64,000 bases of DNA from Saccharibacillus endophyticus (lineage in GTDB: Bacteria > Bacillota > Bacilli > Paenibacillales > Paenibacillaceae): contig NZ_JAAZWE010000001.1 in NCBI RefSeq assembly GCF_013185185.1, positions 372,001 through 436,000 of the forward strand, given 5' to 3'. Each line of letters begins with the position of its first letter. Position 1 is the stretch's first letter. The position numbers and the translations under genes are program-made. This document shows positions 28,311 to 37,488 of the stretch, one piece after another. The notes under the pieces are model-generated. The model ran no database searches. It was given only the letters and a program-made list of their open reading frames with translations, and had not been told where the DNA came from.

Positions 28311-28329
28311 TACGATCGATAAGATTATG

Positions 28330-28361
28330 CGCCCGATTCCCGTATGCGGAATCGGGCGTTT
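28330..28361 (+). terminator. Terminator after rhaD
   Basis: CGCCCGATTCC (28330-28340) pairs perfectly with GGAATCGGGCG (28348-28358), followed by a short TTT. Confidence 0.75.
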
Positions 28362-28412
28362 CGTGTAAAATAAGAACAAACGTGTACGAGAAGGCGAAAG
28401 GGGCCAAAACGG

Positions 28413-28865
28413 ATGTTCCAGGATCATGCGGAGCAGTATGTCGTGTTTAAGATCGAAGGGGAAGAGTACGGATTACCGATCGAGCATGTGCTGCAAATTC
28501 TGACTGTACCGGAGAACGTTCCGGTATCGGATTATTATTCGGCGACTCGCGGGATGATGAAGATTCGAGGCAAGATCATGCCGGTATTCGATGTCCGGTT
28601 TGCTTTCGGTTTCGAAGAAGCCTTTCCCGACCCCAAGCAAAGACTTTTGTTGATCGAACTTGGACGGCTTCATGTGGGATTGATCGTCGACGAAGTGACC
28701 GAAGTGCTGAAAGTCGGAGCGGAGGCGCCTCAGATCGGAGACGGAAAAAGCCGCGGGAAGCGAAAAGGATCGTTTTTCACGGGTATGTACAAAACATCTG
28801 ATCGAATCGTGATGCTGTTCGACCTTCAGGAGATGCTGGAAGAGGAAGGACTATTCGCAGAATAA
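28413..28865 (+). CDS. CheW-like chemotaxis coupling protein
   Basis: Single CheW domain of 150 residues (YVVFKIEGEEYGLPIEHVLQIL at the start, DEVTEVLKV in the middle, IVMLFDLQEML near the end), which links chemoreceptors to the CheA kinase at the cell membrane. It stands alone between terminators, not in a chemotaxis operon, so it is more likely a second CheW or an adaptor for one receptor set than the main flagellar-operon copy. Start at the ATG behind GAAAGGGG. Confidence 0.9.
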   Translation: MFQDHAEQYVVFKIEGEEYGLPIEHVLQILTVPENVPVSDYYSATRGMMKIRGKIMPVFDVRFAFGFEEAFPDPKQRLLLIELGRLHVGLIVDEVTEVLKVGAEAPQIGDGKSRGKRKGSFFTGMYKTSDRIVMLFDLQEMLEEEGLFAE

Positions 28866-28893
28866 CAAAAGAAACTTAAAAAGCACACAAATA

Positions 28894-28930
28894 CCCCCGC
28901 ATCCTTGAATCAACAAGACTGCGGGGGGCT
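28894..28930 (+). terminator. Possible terminator after the CheW gene
   Basis: CCCCCGCA (28894-28901) pairs with TGCGGGGG (28920-28927), with a short inner CTTG/CAAG pair. Only a weak T-rich tail follows. Confidence 0.5.
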
Positions 28931-28979
28931 ATTCGTTTTGGTCATTATTCAATTTTATTCGTTCCTCCTGATAATCCAA

Positions 28980-30180
28980 TCCACATGCTTGACATGGCGA
29001 ACGTATTTCTTTGGTTTCCAGTCTTGCCGATTGGCGTATGCTTCACAGCTTTCGTCAACCGTTTAGCGGTTTGTTTCTTATTTTTAATGCGAATTCTTAT
29101 TCTTGCCCGGGTCTTGCATCCGTACTCCGTTAAATTCGGAGCTTGTCGCATCTTCGCGACTGTTTCCATGTCGGTTTGCATATGGCAGGTGAGTTCCCGC
29201 ATACAACGATTCCACGAAAAGTGTTTTCACGGACACCCTTCCTTTGTGTGAATCGAGCCGGTACATTAACCGTATAGCGCTTGAGAGACGGTTCGTCGAA
29301 TTGTTATTTCGATTCGAACGTAAACTCGTATCGAGCGCGGTCAAAGTACGGGTATGCTTCGCTTTCGCTATTGCATCGGAATCCTGCTCCTTTCCACGCA
29401 AGGCTTAATCCTGCTCGAAACGGCCGTTTCCACTGAACAATAGTTTCTCTTTGGTTTGACATCCTTAATGCCCGCATTAAGCGTCTTCTGGACTTGCGGG
29501 TCCAGTATGCGTAAGCAAAGGACTGCCTGCCTAACCTATTGCATTGGAATCATGCTCCTTTTTTGCAAGGCTTCTTTCCCTGCTCGAAATCGCGATTTCC
29601 TTCTACAATGGTCTTTTTCAAAGCCTATTCACCTTTACCTTGTTCATTTTAGACTAAATCCGTCTTGCGACTCTGAGTTTCCCACATACCTGATTTTACA
29701 GAAAGGTGCTGTCACGTACGCCTTCTGAACGTAAAACCACTCAGTATGCTTCGCTTACGTGTTTCATCGGAATCTTCTCCTTTGGAGCGAAATGGGTCTT
29801 CGCTGCTTCGGCGTTTTTCCGGCGGTTGAAGATGCTTCTTTCATTTGTTGCGGGTGAGTTCCCACGTACCCTCGATCTCACGAAAAACGTTTTCACTGAC
29901 GTTTTTCATGCGTGAAAATCGGTCATCGGCACGTTTCGCTAACCTGTGTCATCGGAATCCTGCTCCCTTCGAAATCCAAGATGGTAAGATCTCGTTATCG
30001 ACCGGTCTTCAATCTTCCGTCCTCTGCAATGGTCTACGGTGAGTACTCTAAGTTTCCCGCATAGCCGTTCTCTCGAAAGACGTTTTCACGGGCGTCTTTC
30101 TTTCAACTTAAGAGTTCGGGATATGCTTCGCTTACCCTAGTCCATCGGACTTGTCCCTCCTTCGATGAATGATGGAAAAG
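28980..30180. repeat. Degenerate tandem array of hairpin-bearing units, possible structured RNA
   Basis: The 1.6 kb between the CheW gene and the next gene has low GC and no credible gene. At least four units are visible. Each has a TGAGTTCCC-like block (29189, 29674, 29855, 30051), a short hairpin (29216-29241, 29699-29727, 29882-29907, 30075-30100), a GTATGCTTCGCT-like block (29352, 29744, 29931, 30122) and a CATCGGAATC-CTGCTCC-like block. A further partial unit lies at 29440-29600. Hairpin stems differ between units yet largely stay paired, and the loop TTTTCACGG is mostly kept. The end blocks GCATAC and GTATGC can also pair. Function unknown. From 30180 to 30440 I see only small hairpins. 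Confidence 0.65.
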
Positions 30181-30459
30181 TCTTTGAGTGGCACCCGCAA
30201 TACTTGTGTTGCCGTTGCTTTAAAGTATTGTTGGTGTTGCACCTATATTACCCCCGATCAGCGAAAAGTAAAACGTCTGTAAAAACATCAAGATGTTTGT
30301 AAAAGCAGATCTCGTTCATCCAGCTCTTTCGCGCTTCTACACACGCAAGATAGCGCTTTATTTTACGATTTTTCTCGTTTTCGGCACTAAGCAAGCTCTA
30401 AATTCGTCTTGATTTTGGGTAATAGAAAAGAAGATAAGCAACATAAGGAGGCATAAAGG

Positions 30460-31029
30460 ATGGCAATGTTAAAAACGATCAAGAAAAGCATGAACGAAAT
30501 CAAACAAGCGCAGGACGGAATCAAAGCATCCATGGACGGCATCAAAACGGAAATGGATACGTTGAAGGGAAACATGGAACGCGTGCAGGAACAGGTAAAA
30601 GACAAACCGGCCAAATTCAAATCTTCCTTATCTTATTTGAAATTGGGAATCGGGGATTTGAAAGCGGAAGCGGCAAGCATCAAACAGGGCTTCGCGCAGG
30701 TTAAAGATGCCGGGAAAGATCGGGAGCCGGCAGCTTCTTTGATCGCAGGTGCGGAGTTCGTGCATGAAGCCTCCGGATTCAAATTGAAAAGAGCAGGTCG
30801 GATTATCGGAGAAATCACTTATGCCGAAGGACCGGAACCGAATACATGGATGGCGAATCACACCTATGTAGACCCTGACTACCGCGGCGGAAATGTAGCC
30901 AAGCAGTTATTGGATCGGCTTGTGGAAGAGGCGCGGATGCAAGAAAAAATGATTTTCCCGGTTTGTTCCTACGTTCGGGCTCAGTTCAAGCGCAATGACG
31001 AATACCGAGACGTATGGCATGAATATTGA
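30460..31029 (+). CDS. Coiled-coil protein with C-terminal GNAT (NATD1/YjdJ-like) domain
   Basis: Protein of 189 residues in two parts. Residues 1-90 are an uninterrupted amphipathic helix with regular Met/Ile spacing (IKASMDGIKTEMDTLKGNME), predicted coiled coil. Residues 95-189 match the small GNAT-like NATD1/YjdJ domain (GRIIGEITYAEGP, VDPDYRGGNVAKQLLDRLVE, FPVCSYVRAQFKRNDEY), which binds acetyl-CoA in characterised relatives. The stand-alone domain is normally about 90 residues, so the helical extension is unusual. TAAGGAGG supports the ATG at 30460. Substrate unknown. Confidence 0.8.
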   Translation: MAMLKTIKKSMNEIKQAQDGIKASMDGIKTEMDTLKGNMERVQEQVKDKPAKFKSSLSYLKLGIGDLKAEAASIKQGFAQVKDAGKDREPAASLIAGAEFVHEASGFKLKRAGRIIGEITYAEGPEPNTWMANHTYVDPDYRGGNVAKQLLDRLVEEARMQEKMIFPVCSYVRAQFKRNDEYRDVWHEY

Positions 31030-31054
31030 TCAATCTATAAAATAAATATATTTT

Positions 31055-31097
31055 AGGCCCATATGACATATTGTTGTATGGGCCTGCTCTTTTTTTT
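31055..31097 (+). terminator. Rho-independent terminator
   Basis: AGGCCCATA (31055-31063) pairs with TATGGGCCT (31077-31085), followed by GCTC and eight T residues. Confidence 0.85.
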
Positions 31098-31252
31098 GTC
31101 CGGAAAATCGGTTATTCTTATAAAGGACAATCTATTGTAACAAATAAAATTTGCAGTAAATAAAATTTTATATAAGAAGAACTTCGTGCGGAAAGCGGTG
31201 GCTGAAAGGCCGCCGCTTCATTTTTCGGCGCGGCAGCAGAAGGAGACAATCA

Positions 31253-31852
31253 ATGACCGCAAACATCTTGGAGCGCCTAAGAAACGAAAGTGCGCCTTAC
31301 CATGATCGGGTGGAAGCCAACCCTTATGCTTCGGCAATCATGGCGGGGACGATCGAATTGAATGAATATAAGCATTATTTGGAGATGTTCTACGGCTTTA
31401 TCGCTCCGTTAGAACAACGAGCGGCAGAATCGCCGGGCTTGTCCGCATCCGCTTACGATTTGGAGAGCCGCCGCAAAACCCCGATGCTCGAGAAAGATCT
31501 TGCCCAGTTGGGAACATCGGGGAATCAACTTCAACAGCTTCCGGTTTGCAAAGAACTGCCTGATTTATCGACGCCGGAAAAGATCCTCGGTTGTTTCTAC
31601 GTGATCGAAGGTTCGACGATGGGCGGGCAGATGATCACGAAGAAACTTTCGCGCCTGCTGCCGATTTCGACGGATGCGGGTTTGGCTTACTTCAATGCTT
31701 ACGGCGAAGAAAGTCGAACTCGTTGGGGAGATTATCGGGAGCTGTTGACCCATGCCGGACAGAACGAAGAAAGTCGCGATGAGGTCGTTCGCTCCGCGCT
31801 TGAGACTTTCGGTCTGTTGGAGCGTTGGTTCGATGAACGCACGCAATCTTAA
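31253..31852 (+). CDS. Biliverdin-producing heme oxygenase
   Basis: Cytoplasmic all-helical enzyme of 199 residues that opens heme to biliverdin, releasing iron and CO. The probable proximal heme ligand is His17 in APYHDRVE, and the distal helix has GCFYVIEGSTMGGQMI with the expected glycines. It sits 48 bases before a bacteriophytochrome that needs biliverdin, so its role is chromophore supply (a BphO). GAAGGAGA precedes the ATG. Confidence 0.93.
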   Translation: MTANILERLRNESAPYHDRVEANPYASAIMAGTIELNEYKHYLEMFYGFIAPLEQRAAESPGLSASAYDLESRRKTPMLEKDLAQLGTSGNQLQQLPVCKELPDLSTPEKILGCFYVIEGSTMGGQMITKKLSRLLPISTDAGLAYFNAYGEESRTRWGDYRELLTHAGQNEESRDEVVRSALETFGLLERWFDERTQS

Positions 31853-31900
31853 TACTGGACTTATACCCGCAACCAGAGCACAGGAGGTACTTACACCATT

Positions 31901-34462
31901 ATGTCCAATGCCAACTTGAATTCCGAAAACGAACCTCTCAACCGCTCCTTGATTACGGGCGACGGCTTTGTCACCGATGAGCCGATCGACCTAACCAACT
32001 GCGACAAAGAACCGATTCATATTCCCGGAATGATTCAGCCTAACGGCGTTCTGCTGGCTGCAAGGCGCACGCCGACGGGGAAGATCGTTCAATGCAGCCA
32101 GAACTCGAACGATTTGCTCGGACGAACGCCGGACGAGCTGCTGGGCGTTCCGTTGGCCGATTTGATCGGAACCGACGTGATGACGGATCTCGTCAAGCGT
32201 GACCTGAACACCGTCGCTTCTTCCGATCTGCAGTACTTGAATCTGCAAATCGACGTTCAGGGACTGCCCGTAAGATTTACGGCAGTGGCTCACGAGAGCG
32301 AAGGTTTACTGATTCTCGAGCTTGAATTGGAAAGCGACGAGGATGACGAAGCCGACAACGACTTTCGCTGGATTCGCACCTTTTTCGTTAAACTCAAGCA
32401 GAGCGCCAACCGATATACGGCCAGTCAGGCGGCGGCGGAACAGGTCAAGGAGATTCTCGGTTACGATCGGGTCATGATCTACGAATTCGACAAAGAATGG
32501 AACGGAAAAGTGATTGCGGAAGCGAAAGAGCCGCAATTGGAACCTTTCCTCGGCCATCATTATCCCGCATCCGATATTCCGAAGCAGGCGCGAGAACTAT
32601 ATTTGCGCAACTGGCTGCGCACGATCGTCAATGTGGATTATACGCCGGTACAAATCACGCCGATCGTGCAGCCGCTGACCGGAAAACCGCTGAACCTGAG
32701 CTTATCCGTGTTGCGAAGCGTTTCGCCGATGCATATCGAATACCTGAAAAACATGGGCGTGTGCGCGACGGTGACCATTTCCCTGATTCATGACGGACAG
32801 CTATGGGGCATGATTACCTGCCATCATTACTCGCCCAAATACGTTACGCATCGCATCCGCAACCTTTGCAACTTCCTTGGGGCTTTTTTCTCGAACGAGT
32901 TGTATCAACGCCAGCAGCTTGACGAATATCAAGCCGAGCTGCGATTGCGTACGGAGGCCTCGCGAATCGCGAAGATTTTCTTGGGCAATTCCAGTCCGTT
33001 TCATGTCGTCGAGGAGTTGTATGCTTCGGAAAGCCGATTGTTGAAAATGATGGATGCTTCCGGAGTGGCGATCAGCTTCAACGACAAACTGCTGTTATTC
33101 GGCGATACGCCTGCGCCGGCGCAGGTGAGGGAACTTTCCGGCTGGATGGCGGGCAAAGCCAAAAATTATATGCACCAAACTTCGCGGCTGAGTCTGGAAT
33201 TCTCTCCGGCCGAAGCCTACAAAGAAAAAGCGTCGGGGGCTCTCTACGTCGCCCTGTCTCCGGGCCAACAAAACTATATCATCTGGTTCCGACCCGAAGT
33301 GCTTCAGATCGTGGACTGGGCGGGCGATCCGGCCAAAGCCGTTGTCCGGGACGATGACGGCATGCGTCTTTCGCCGCGCAAATCGTTCGAAAAATGGCGT
33401 CAGGTGGTTCAAGCTACCGCCTTTGATTGGAGGACGGAACAGCTGAACGCGCTGTTCGAACTGCGGGCCGTCGTCGATAATCAGACGAAAAGCGACTTGC
33501 AGCGTGCCGAGGAGCAAGCTTTGCAAAACTCGCGGATGCTTCGCCAGAACGAACAAAGGTATTTGCAGCTGATGGAATTTTCTCCGGTCGCTTTCTTCAC
33601 CATTACGGAGCGGCACATCGTCTATTGCAATGAACAAGCGGCGAAGCTGCTTGGCGAATCGGATAAAGAGGATTTGATCGGCCGGGATTTCCTTCCTTTT
33701 GTGCTTGCCGAGTCGCGCGAGCCGATGCGCCTCTTGTTGGAACAGCTCGAACGGGACGCTTCCGCGCTCGTTTCGGGAAGCCAAGCTTTCGTCAACGTGA
33801 AATGCGAGCCGCTTCAGCTCGATATCACGTTGGCGGCCGTTTCGCACAGCGGCAAACCTTCGATCATGCTGATCGCGCGCAAAATAGCCGAAACGATCGA
33901 GCAGCAGAGCGAATATACAAGCATTACCGATCAATTGAGCAGTTACATGGCAACCGATCCCTTGACCGACCTTCCTAACCGCCGAGCGTTCGAAGAACGG
34001 CTGGAAGAGGACTGGAACGCGGCAGCATTCCTCAACAATAAGCCGCCGATCGCGCTGCTGGAAATTGATATCGACGATTTCCGCGCGTATAACGCGGTGC
34101 ATGGACTGCAAGGCGGGGATCTGTGCATTCAGAGCGTTGCCCAGGTGCTTGACTTGTTCGGGCGCCAGTACAAGGCGAGAGTTTCGCGCATGGGCGGAGG
34201 TACCTTCATGCTGCGTCTGGACGGCGAGCATGCAGACCGGGCGCAAGAGCTGGCCGAACAGCTGCGCCAAGCCGTCGTAGGTCTGCAAATGAACCGGGAC
34301 GAAGGACGGGGAGCGGAAGATTATGTAACAATCAGCATCGGCGGTATCGTTACGCGTCCGAATCGTGATTACCGGTTCACGCACTTTATGGCTCAGGCTG
34401 ATCGCGCGCTCATGAAGGCGAAGCAGCAAGGAAAAAATCGCGTCGTGTTTTTGGAAGGATGA
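31901..34462 (+). CDS. Bacteriophytochrome with PAS and degenerate GGDEF output
   Basis: Red/far-red photoreceptor of 853 residues. A PAS2-GAF-PHY photosensory core (1-510) has the biliverdin-attaching Cys34 in DLTNCDKEPIH, the GAF motif PASDIP at 222-227, the conserved His in ITCHHYSPKYV and the PHY-tongue motif PRKSF at 492-496. A second PAS domain follows (about 550-665), then a GGDEF-type domain (680-853) whose active-site motif is GGGTF (765-769), so cyclase activity is doubtful. The signature IQPHG reads IQPNG here. Co-transcribed with heme oxygenase, AGGAGG upstream. Without a histidine kinase, output must go through the GGDEF-like domain. Confidence 0.94.
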   Translation: MSNANLNSENEPLNRSLITGDGFVTDEPIDLTNCDKEPIHIPGMIQPNGVLLAARRTPTGKIVQCSQNSNDLLGRTPDELLGVPLADLIGTDVMTDLVKRDLNTVASSDLQYLNLQIDVQGLPVRFTAVAHESEGLLILELELESDEDDEADNDFRWIRTFFVKLKQSANRYTASQAAAEQVKEILGYDRVMIYEFDKEWNGKVIAEAKEPQLEPFLGHHYPASDIPKQARELYLRNWLRTIVNVDYTPVQITPIVQPLTGKPLNLSLSVLRSVSPMHIEYLKNMGVCATVTISLIHDGQLWGMITCHHYSPKYVTHRIRNLCNFLGAFFSNELYQRQQLDEYQAELRLRTEASRIAKIFLGNSSPFHVVEELYASESRLLKMMDASGVAISFNDKLLLFGDTPAPAQVRELSGWMAGKAKNYMHQTSRLSLEFSPAEAYKEKASGALYVALSPGQQNYIIWFRPEVLQIVDWAGDPAKAVVRDDDGMRLSPRKSFEKWRQVVQATAFDWRTEQLNALFELRAVVDNQTKSDLQRAEEQALQNSRMLRQNEQRYLQLMEFSPVAFFTITERHIVYCNEQAAKLLGESDKEDLIGRDFLPFVLAESREPMRLLLEQLERDASALVSGSQAFVNVKCEPLQLDITLAAVSHSGKPSIMLIARKIAETIEQQSEYTSITDQLSSYMATDPLTDLPNRRAFEERLEEDWNAAAFLNNKPPIALLEIDIDDFRAYNAVHGLQGGDLCIQSVAQVLDLFGRQYKARVSRMGGGTFMLRLDGEHADRAQELAEQLRQAVVGLQMNRDEGRGAEDYVTISIGGIVTRPNRDYRFTHFMAQADRALMKAKQQGKNRVVFLEG

Positions 34463-34504
34463 TTCCGATCTCGATGCGCGGCAAGCTATAACTTTTCGAC
34501 GCGA

Positions 34505-34545
34505 AGAAGCCGTCTCTCAGATGCTGAGCAGGCGGCTTCTTTTGT
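34505..34545. terminator. Bidirectional terminator
   Basis: AGAAGCCG (34505-34512) pairs with CGGCTTCT (34533-34540), with an inner CTCAG/CTGAG stem and TTTT after. It lies between the convergent phytochrome and P450 genes. Confidence 0.78.
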
Positions 34546-34564
34546 GTCTTTTTGCGAAAAAAAC

Positions 34565-35755
34565 CTAAAGCGACAACGGGATCTCTTTGACGCCGCGCAC
34601 GATCATGCCCGGACGCCATTCCAGCGCATCGGCACCTTCGCGCATTCGGATGTTCGGAAAGCGGCGAAGCAGGGTATTGATCGCGATCTCACCTTCGAGC
34701 CTCGCCAGAGGAGCCCCCAGACACATATGGATGCCGTGTCCGAACGCCAAGTGCCGGCTGCGTTCGCGTGTGATATCGAACAGGTCCGGATCGGAAAAGT
34801 GATCGCCGTCCCGGTTCGCGGAATCGAGCGCCACGACGACCAGGTCTCCGCGCTTCATGCGATGTCCGCGGAATTCCAAGTCTTCCCCGGCCCACCGGGA
34901 CGTACTGAATTCCACCGGACCGTTATAACGCAGCATTTCTTCGATCGCGCTTTTGATCAGATCGGGGTTTTCGCGTAGCCTCTCCAATTGGTCGGGATGC
35001 TGAAGCAGCGAGATCATGCCGTTGCCGATCAGATTGACCGTCGTTTCGTGTCCCGCGATGATAAGCAGCGCCACGACGCCGTAAATCTCCTGTTCGGACA
35101 GCTTTTCGCCGGCATCTTCCGCGCTGATCAACTGGCTGATCAGGTCGTCGCCGGGATTTTCCCGAACCTTCGCGAACCAATGTCCGAGATATTCCGTGAA
35201 TTCCTGCATATGCCGGTAGACGTCGGGGCCTTCCTCGGCGTTGGAGGCTCCGATGATCGAGTTGGACCAGACGCGGAATTTGTCCTGATCTTCGATCGGC
35301 ACGCCGAGAATTTCGCTGATCACGATGATCGGCAGCGGGAACGCGTAATCGTCGATCAGGGACATGCGGTCTTTGCCTTCGACGGCGTCGAGCAAACCGT
35401 CCGCGATCTGCTGAATATGTTCGCGCATGCTTTCCACCAGCTTCGGCGTAAAGCCCTGCTGCACGAGTCCGCGCAGCCGGCGATGGTCGGGCGGATCGGA
35501 AAACAGCATATTGCTGGTAAAAATGCTTTGGGAACCGCTGCCGAATACTTTGGTCATGTCCTTGATGAAACGGTTGTCTTTGAGCACTTCGGCGGCGTCT
35601 TCGTAACGGGTGATCATCCAACCGAACTGCCCGTCGGGGAACATGAGCTGCGCGATCGGTTCTTCTTCTCTTAAACGTGCGTAAACGGGATACGGATTCT
35701 GCGTAAAGTCGGGCGTGAATAACGCGTTTTTCGGCGATTCTTCGGAAAATTTCAA
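34565..35755 (-). CDS. Cytochrome P450 (CYP107-like class)
   Basis: Soluble heme monooxygenase of 396 residues. The I-helix oxygen-activation motif is AGHETT (234-239), the ExxR pair is Glu273 and Arg276 in EEMLR, and the heme-ligand loop is FGHGIHMCLG with Cys345. The overall look is that of actinobacterial and Bacillus CYP107-type enzymes that hydroxylate fatty acids or polyketides. The start is a TTG at 35755 with AAAGGAG 8 bases upstream. No ferredoxin or biosynthetic cluster is adjacent, so partner and substrate are unknown. Confidence 0.94.
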   Translation of the reverse strand: MKFSEESPKNALFTPDFTQNPYPVYARLREEEPIAQLMFPDGQFGWMITRYEDAAEVLKDNRFIKDMTKVFGSGSQSIFTSNMLFSDPPDHRRLRGLVQQGFTPKLVESMREHIQQIADGLLDAVEGKDRMSLIDDYAFPLPIIVISEILGVPIEDQDKFRVWSNSIIGASNAEEGPDVYRHMQEFTEYLGHWFAKVRENPGDDLISQLISAEDAGEKLSEQEIYGVVALLIIAGHETTVNLIGNGMISLLQHPDQLERLRENPDLIKSAIEEMLRYNGPVEFSTSRWAGEDLEFRGHRMKRGDLVVVALDSANRDGDHFSDPDLFDITRERSRHLAFGHGIHMCLGAPLARLEGEIAINTLLRRFPNIRMREGADALEWRPGMIVRGVKEIPLSL

Positions 35756-35846
35756 ACGGATGGCTCCTTTCGGATTTCGACTCCGGTTCTAACCTTCATA
35801 TAGGCAAAGCAGGGGCCGGTGAATCAGCGATTTTACAATCGGCGCG

Positions 35847-35876
35847 TTGCGGAGGCAAAAAAAGGCGTTGTATACT
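35847..35876 (+). promoter_or_regulatory. Probable promoter of the DinB-like gene
   Basis: TTGCGG (35847-35852) and TATACT (35871-35876) with an 18-base spacer, about 90 bases before the ATG. Confidence 0.45.
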
Positions 35877-35964
35877 GTTCTTATGTCGAAAACGAAATAA
35901 GCATTCAAAAAAACGGCCGCCGACGGTCTCGAGTACGTACGGCAAGCCGGACGGAGGAAAAAAG

Positions 35965-36429
35965 ATGACAGACGCTTTCGTATTCAAAATGACGGATCGG
36001 GCTCAAGCGCAAATTTTAAAATACTTGGAAGGTGTCCCGCAAGACGCTCGGACCTTGGTGCCGGAAGGCTTCGCGAACCATCTGCACTGGCAGTTGGGGC
36101 ATATTGTCGCGGTGGCCGACCGGGTGGTGAACGGCTTATCCGGTCGCCAACCCGTGCTTCCGGCGGCCTATGCCGCTTATTTCGCGCCGGGTACCAAGCC
36201 CGCCGAATGGGAAGGAGAGCCGCCGGCCTGGGACGAATTGATCGTGCGTTTGCAGGAGCTGCCTCAGCAATTCCGCGAAGCTTATGCCGGCAAGCTGGAC
36301 GAAAAGCTGGCCAACCCGGATAACTTCGCCAAAGCCGAGACGCTCGGCGATCTGCTGGCGCTGAACGCCGGACATATGCAGCATCATTCGGGATTTATCA
36401 ATGCCTTGGCACGCATCGTTCGCGCTTAA
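35965..36429 (+). CDS. DinB/YfiT-superfamily protein
   Basis: Four-helix-bundle protein of 154 residues. The three histidine positions that bind a metal in this superfamily are suggested by HLHWQLGHIV near residue 34 and NAGHMQHHSGF near residue 135. Members include thiol S-transferases (bacillithiol-dependent in Firmicutes) and many proteins without known activity. CGGAGGAAAAAA precedes the ATG. No partner is indicated by the next gene, an alpha/beta hydrolase 58 bases downstream. Confidence 0.82.
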   Translation: MTDAFVFKMTDRAQAQILKYLEGVPQDARTLVPEGFANHLHWQLGHIVAVADRVVNGLSGRQPVLPAAYAAYFAPGTKPAEWEGEPPAWDELIVRLQELPQQFREAYAGKLDEKLANPDNFAKAETLGDLLALNAGHMQHHSGFINALARIVRA

Positions 36430-36487
36430 GCGATCTGCCCGAAAATCTGTATTGCCATAAACATACGAACAGAAGGAGAGATTTCGC

Positions 36488-37456
36488 TTGAAAAAATCGA
36501 AAGCGTTATGGACGGCCTTCGGCGTTGCTGCCGTTCCGGCGGCGGCCGTGGTCGCAGGAAGCTTTTACTTTTACCGGTTGGCTGTCGCGCGCGCTCCGAA
36601 AAAGTTCCTCGACGGCGATCCCGGCCTTCAGCCGAATCCCGACGTGCAGACCGAAACGACGTCCAGCCGCGATTGGTGGAACGGTCAATCTTTTGAACAT
36701 CGGCAGCTGTTGTCCGGCGACGGACTGAAACTGCATGCCTATTACCTGCCGGCAAAAAAAGCCACGGCGCGCACGGCCATTTTGGCGCACGGCTATTCCG
36801 GCGACGCTTCGATCATGAGCGGCGTGGCCAAGTTTTATCACGAAGACCTGGATATGAACATTCTCGTTCCCGATGCCCGGGGACACGGACGCAGCGAAGG
36901 CGCGTATATCGGTTACGGTTGGCATGAGCGGGTCGATTATCTGGGCTGGATCCGTCAGATGATCGCGCAGGACGGACCGCAGGCCCAGATCGTGCTGCAC
37001 GGCATTTCGATGGGCGGCGCCACGGTGATGATGACGAGCGGCGAAGATCTGCCTCCGCATGTCAAAGCGATCGTGGAAGACTGCGGCTATACGTCGGTTC
37101 GGGCGGAGCTTGAGCATCAGATGAAGCGGATGTACAAGCTGCCCGCGTTCCCGATGCTTCCGGCGACGGAAGCTTTGACGAAGATTCGTGCCGGATACTC
37201 GTTCACCGAAGCGTCCGCGCTCAATCAGGTACGCCGCTGCCGCACGCCGATGTTGTTCATCCACGGATCGAACGACGTATTCGTGCCGACCTCCATGGTG
37301 CATGAATTGTACGAAGCCTGCCCGGCGGAAAAAGATCTGCTGATCGTGGACGGTGCCGGACACGGCGATTCCTTCCTGATCGACAAAGCCGCTTATACTT
37401 CCAAAGTCAAAGAGTTTCTCTGCACTCGGCTGACCGAGCCTGCCGCGGCCGACTGA
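36488..37456 (+). CDS. Membrane-anchored alpha/beta hydrolase
   Basis: Serine hydrolase of 322 residues with an uncleaved N-terminal membrane segment (residues 8-30), so the catalytic domain probably faces outside, as in YqkD-like proteins. The oxyanion region is HGYSGDAS, the nucleophile elbow is LHGISMGG, and the acid and base are suggested by HGSNDVFVP and GAGHGDSF. DARGHGRSEG is typical of the esterase and dienelactone hydrolase branch. The start is a TTG with AGAAGGAGAG upstream. Substrate unknown. Confidence 0.88.
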   Translation: MKKSKALWTAFGVAAVPAAAVVAGSFYFYRLAVARAPKKFLDGDPGLQPNPDVQTETTSSRDWWNGQSFEHRQLLSGDGLKLHAYYLPAKKATARTAILAHGYSGDASIMSGVAKFYHEDLDMNILVPDARGHGRSEGAYIGYGWHERVDYLGWIRQMIAQDGPQAQIVLHGISMGGATVMMTSGEDLPPHVKAIVEDCGYTSVRAELEHQMKRMYKLPAFPMLPATEALTKIRAGYSFTEASALNQVRRCRTPMLFIHGSNDVFVPTSMVHELYEACPAEKDLLIVDGAGHGDSFLIDKAAYTSKVKEFLCTRLTEPAAAD

Positions 37457-37488
37457 TCGATAACAGAAAGATAGACGCTTGAAGGTTT

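Noticed and set aside
28985..30042. Short plus- and minus-strand frames of 65-105 codons in the array
   Set aside because: They start without ribosome binding sites, are rich in Phe, Ser, Cys and Arg, and do not keep a frame across the repeated units.
28980..30180. CRISPR array
   Set aside because: The repeated blocks are long, diverged and irregularly spaced, without identical 24-37 base repeats or unique spacers of constant length, and no cas genes are present.
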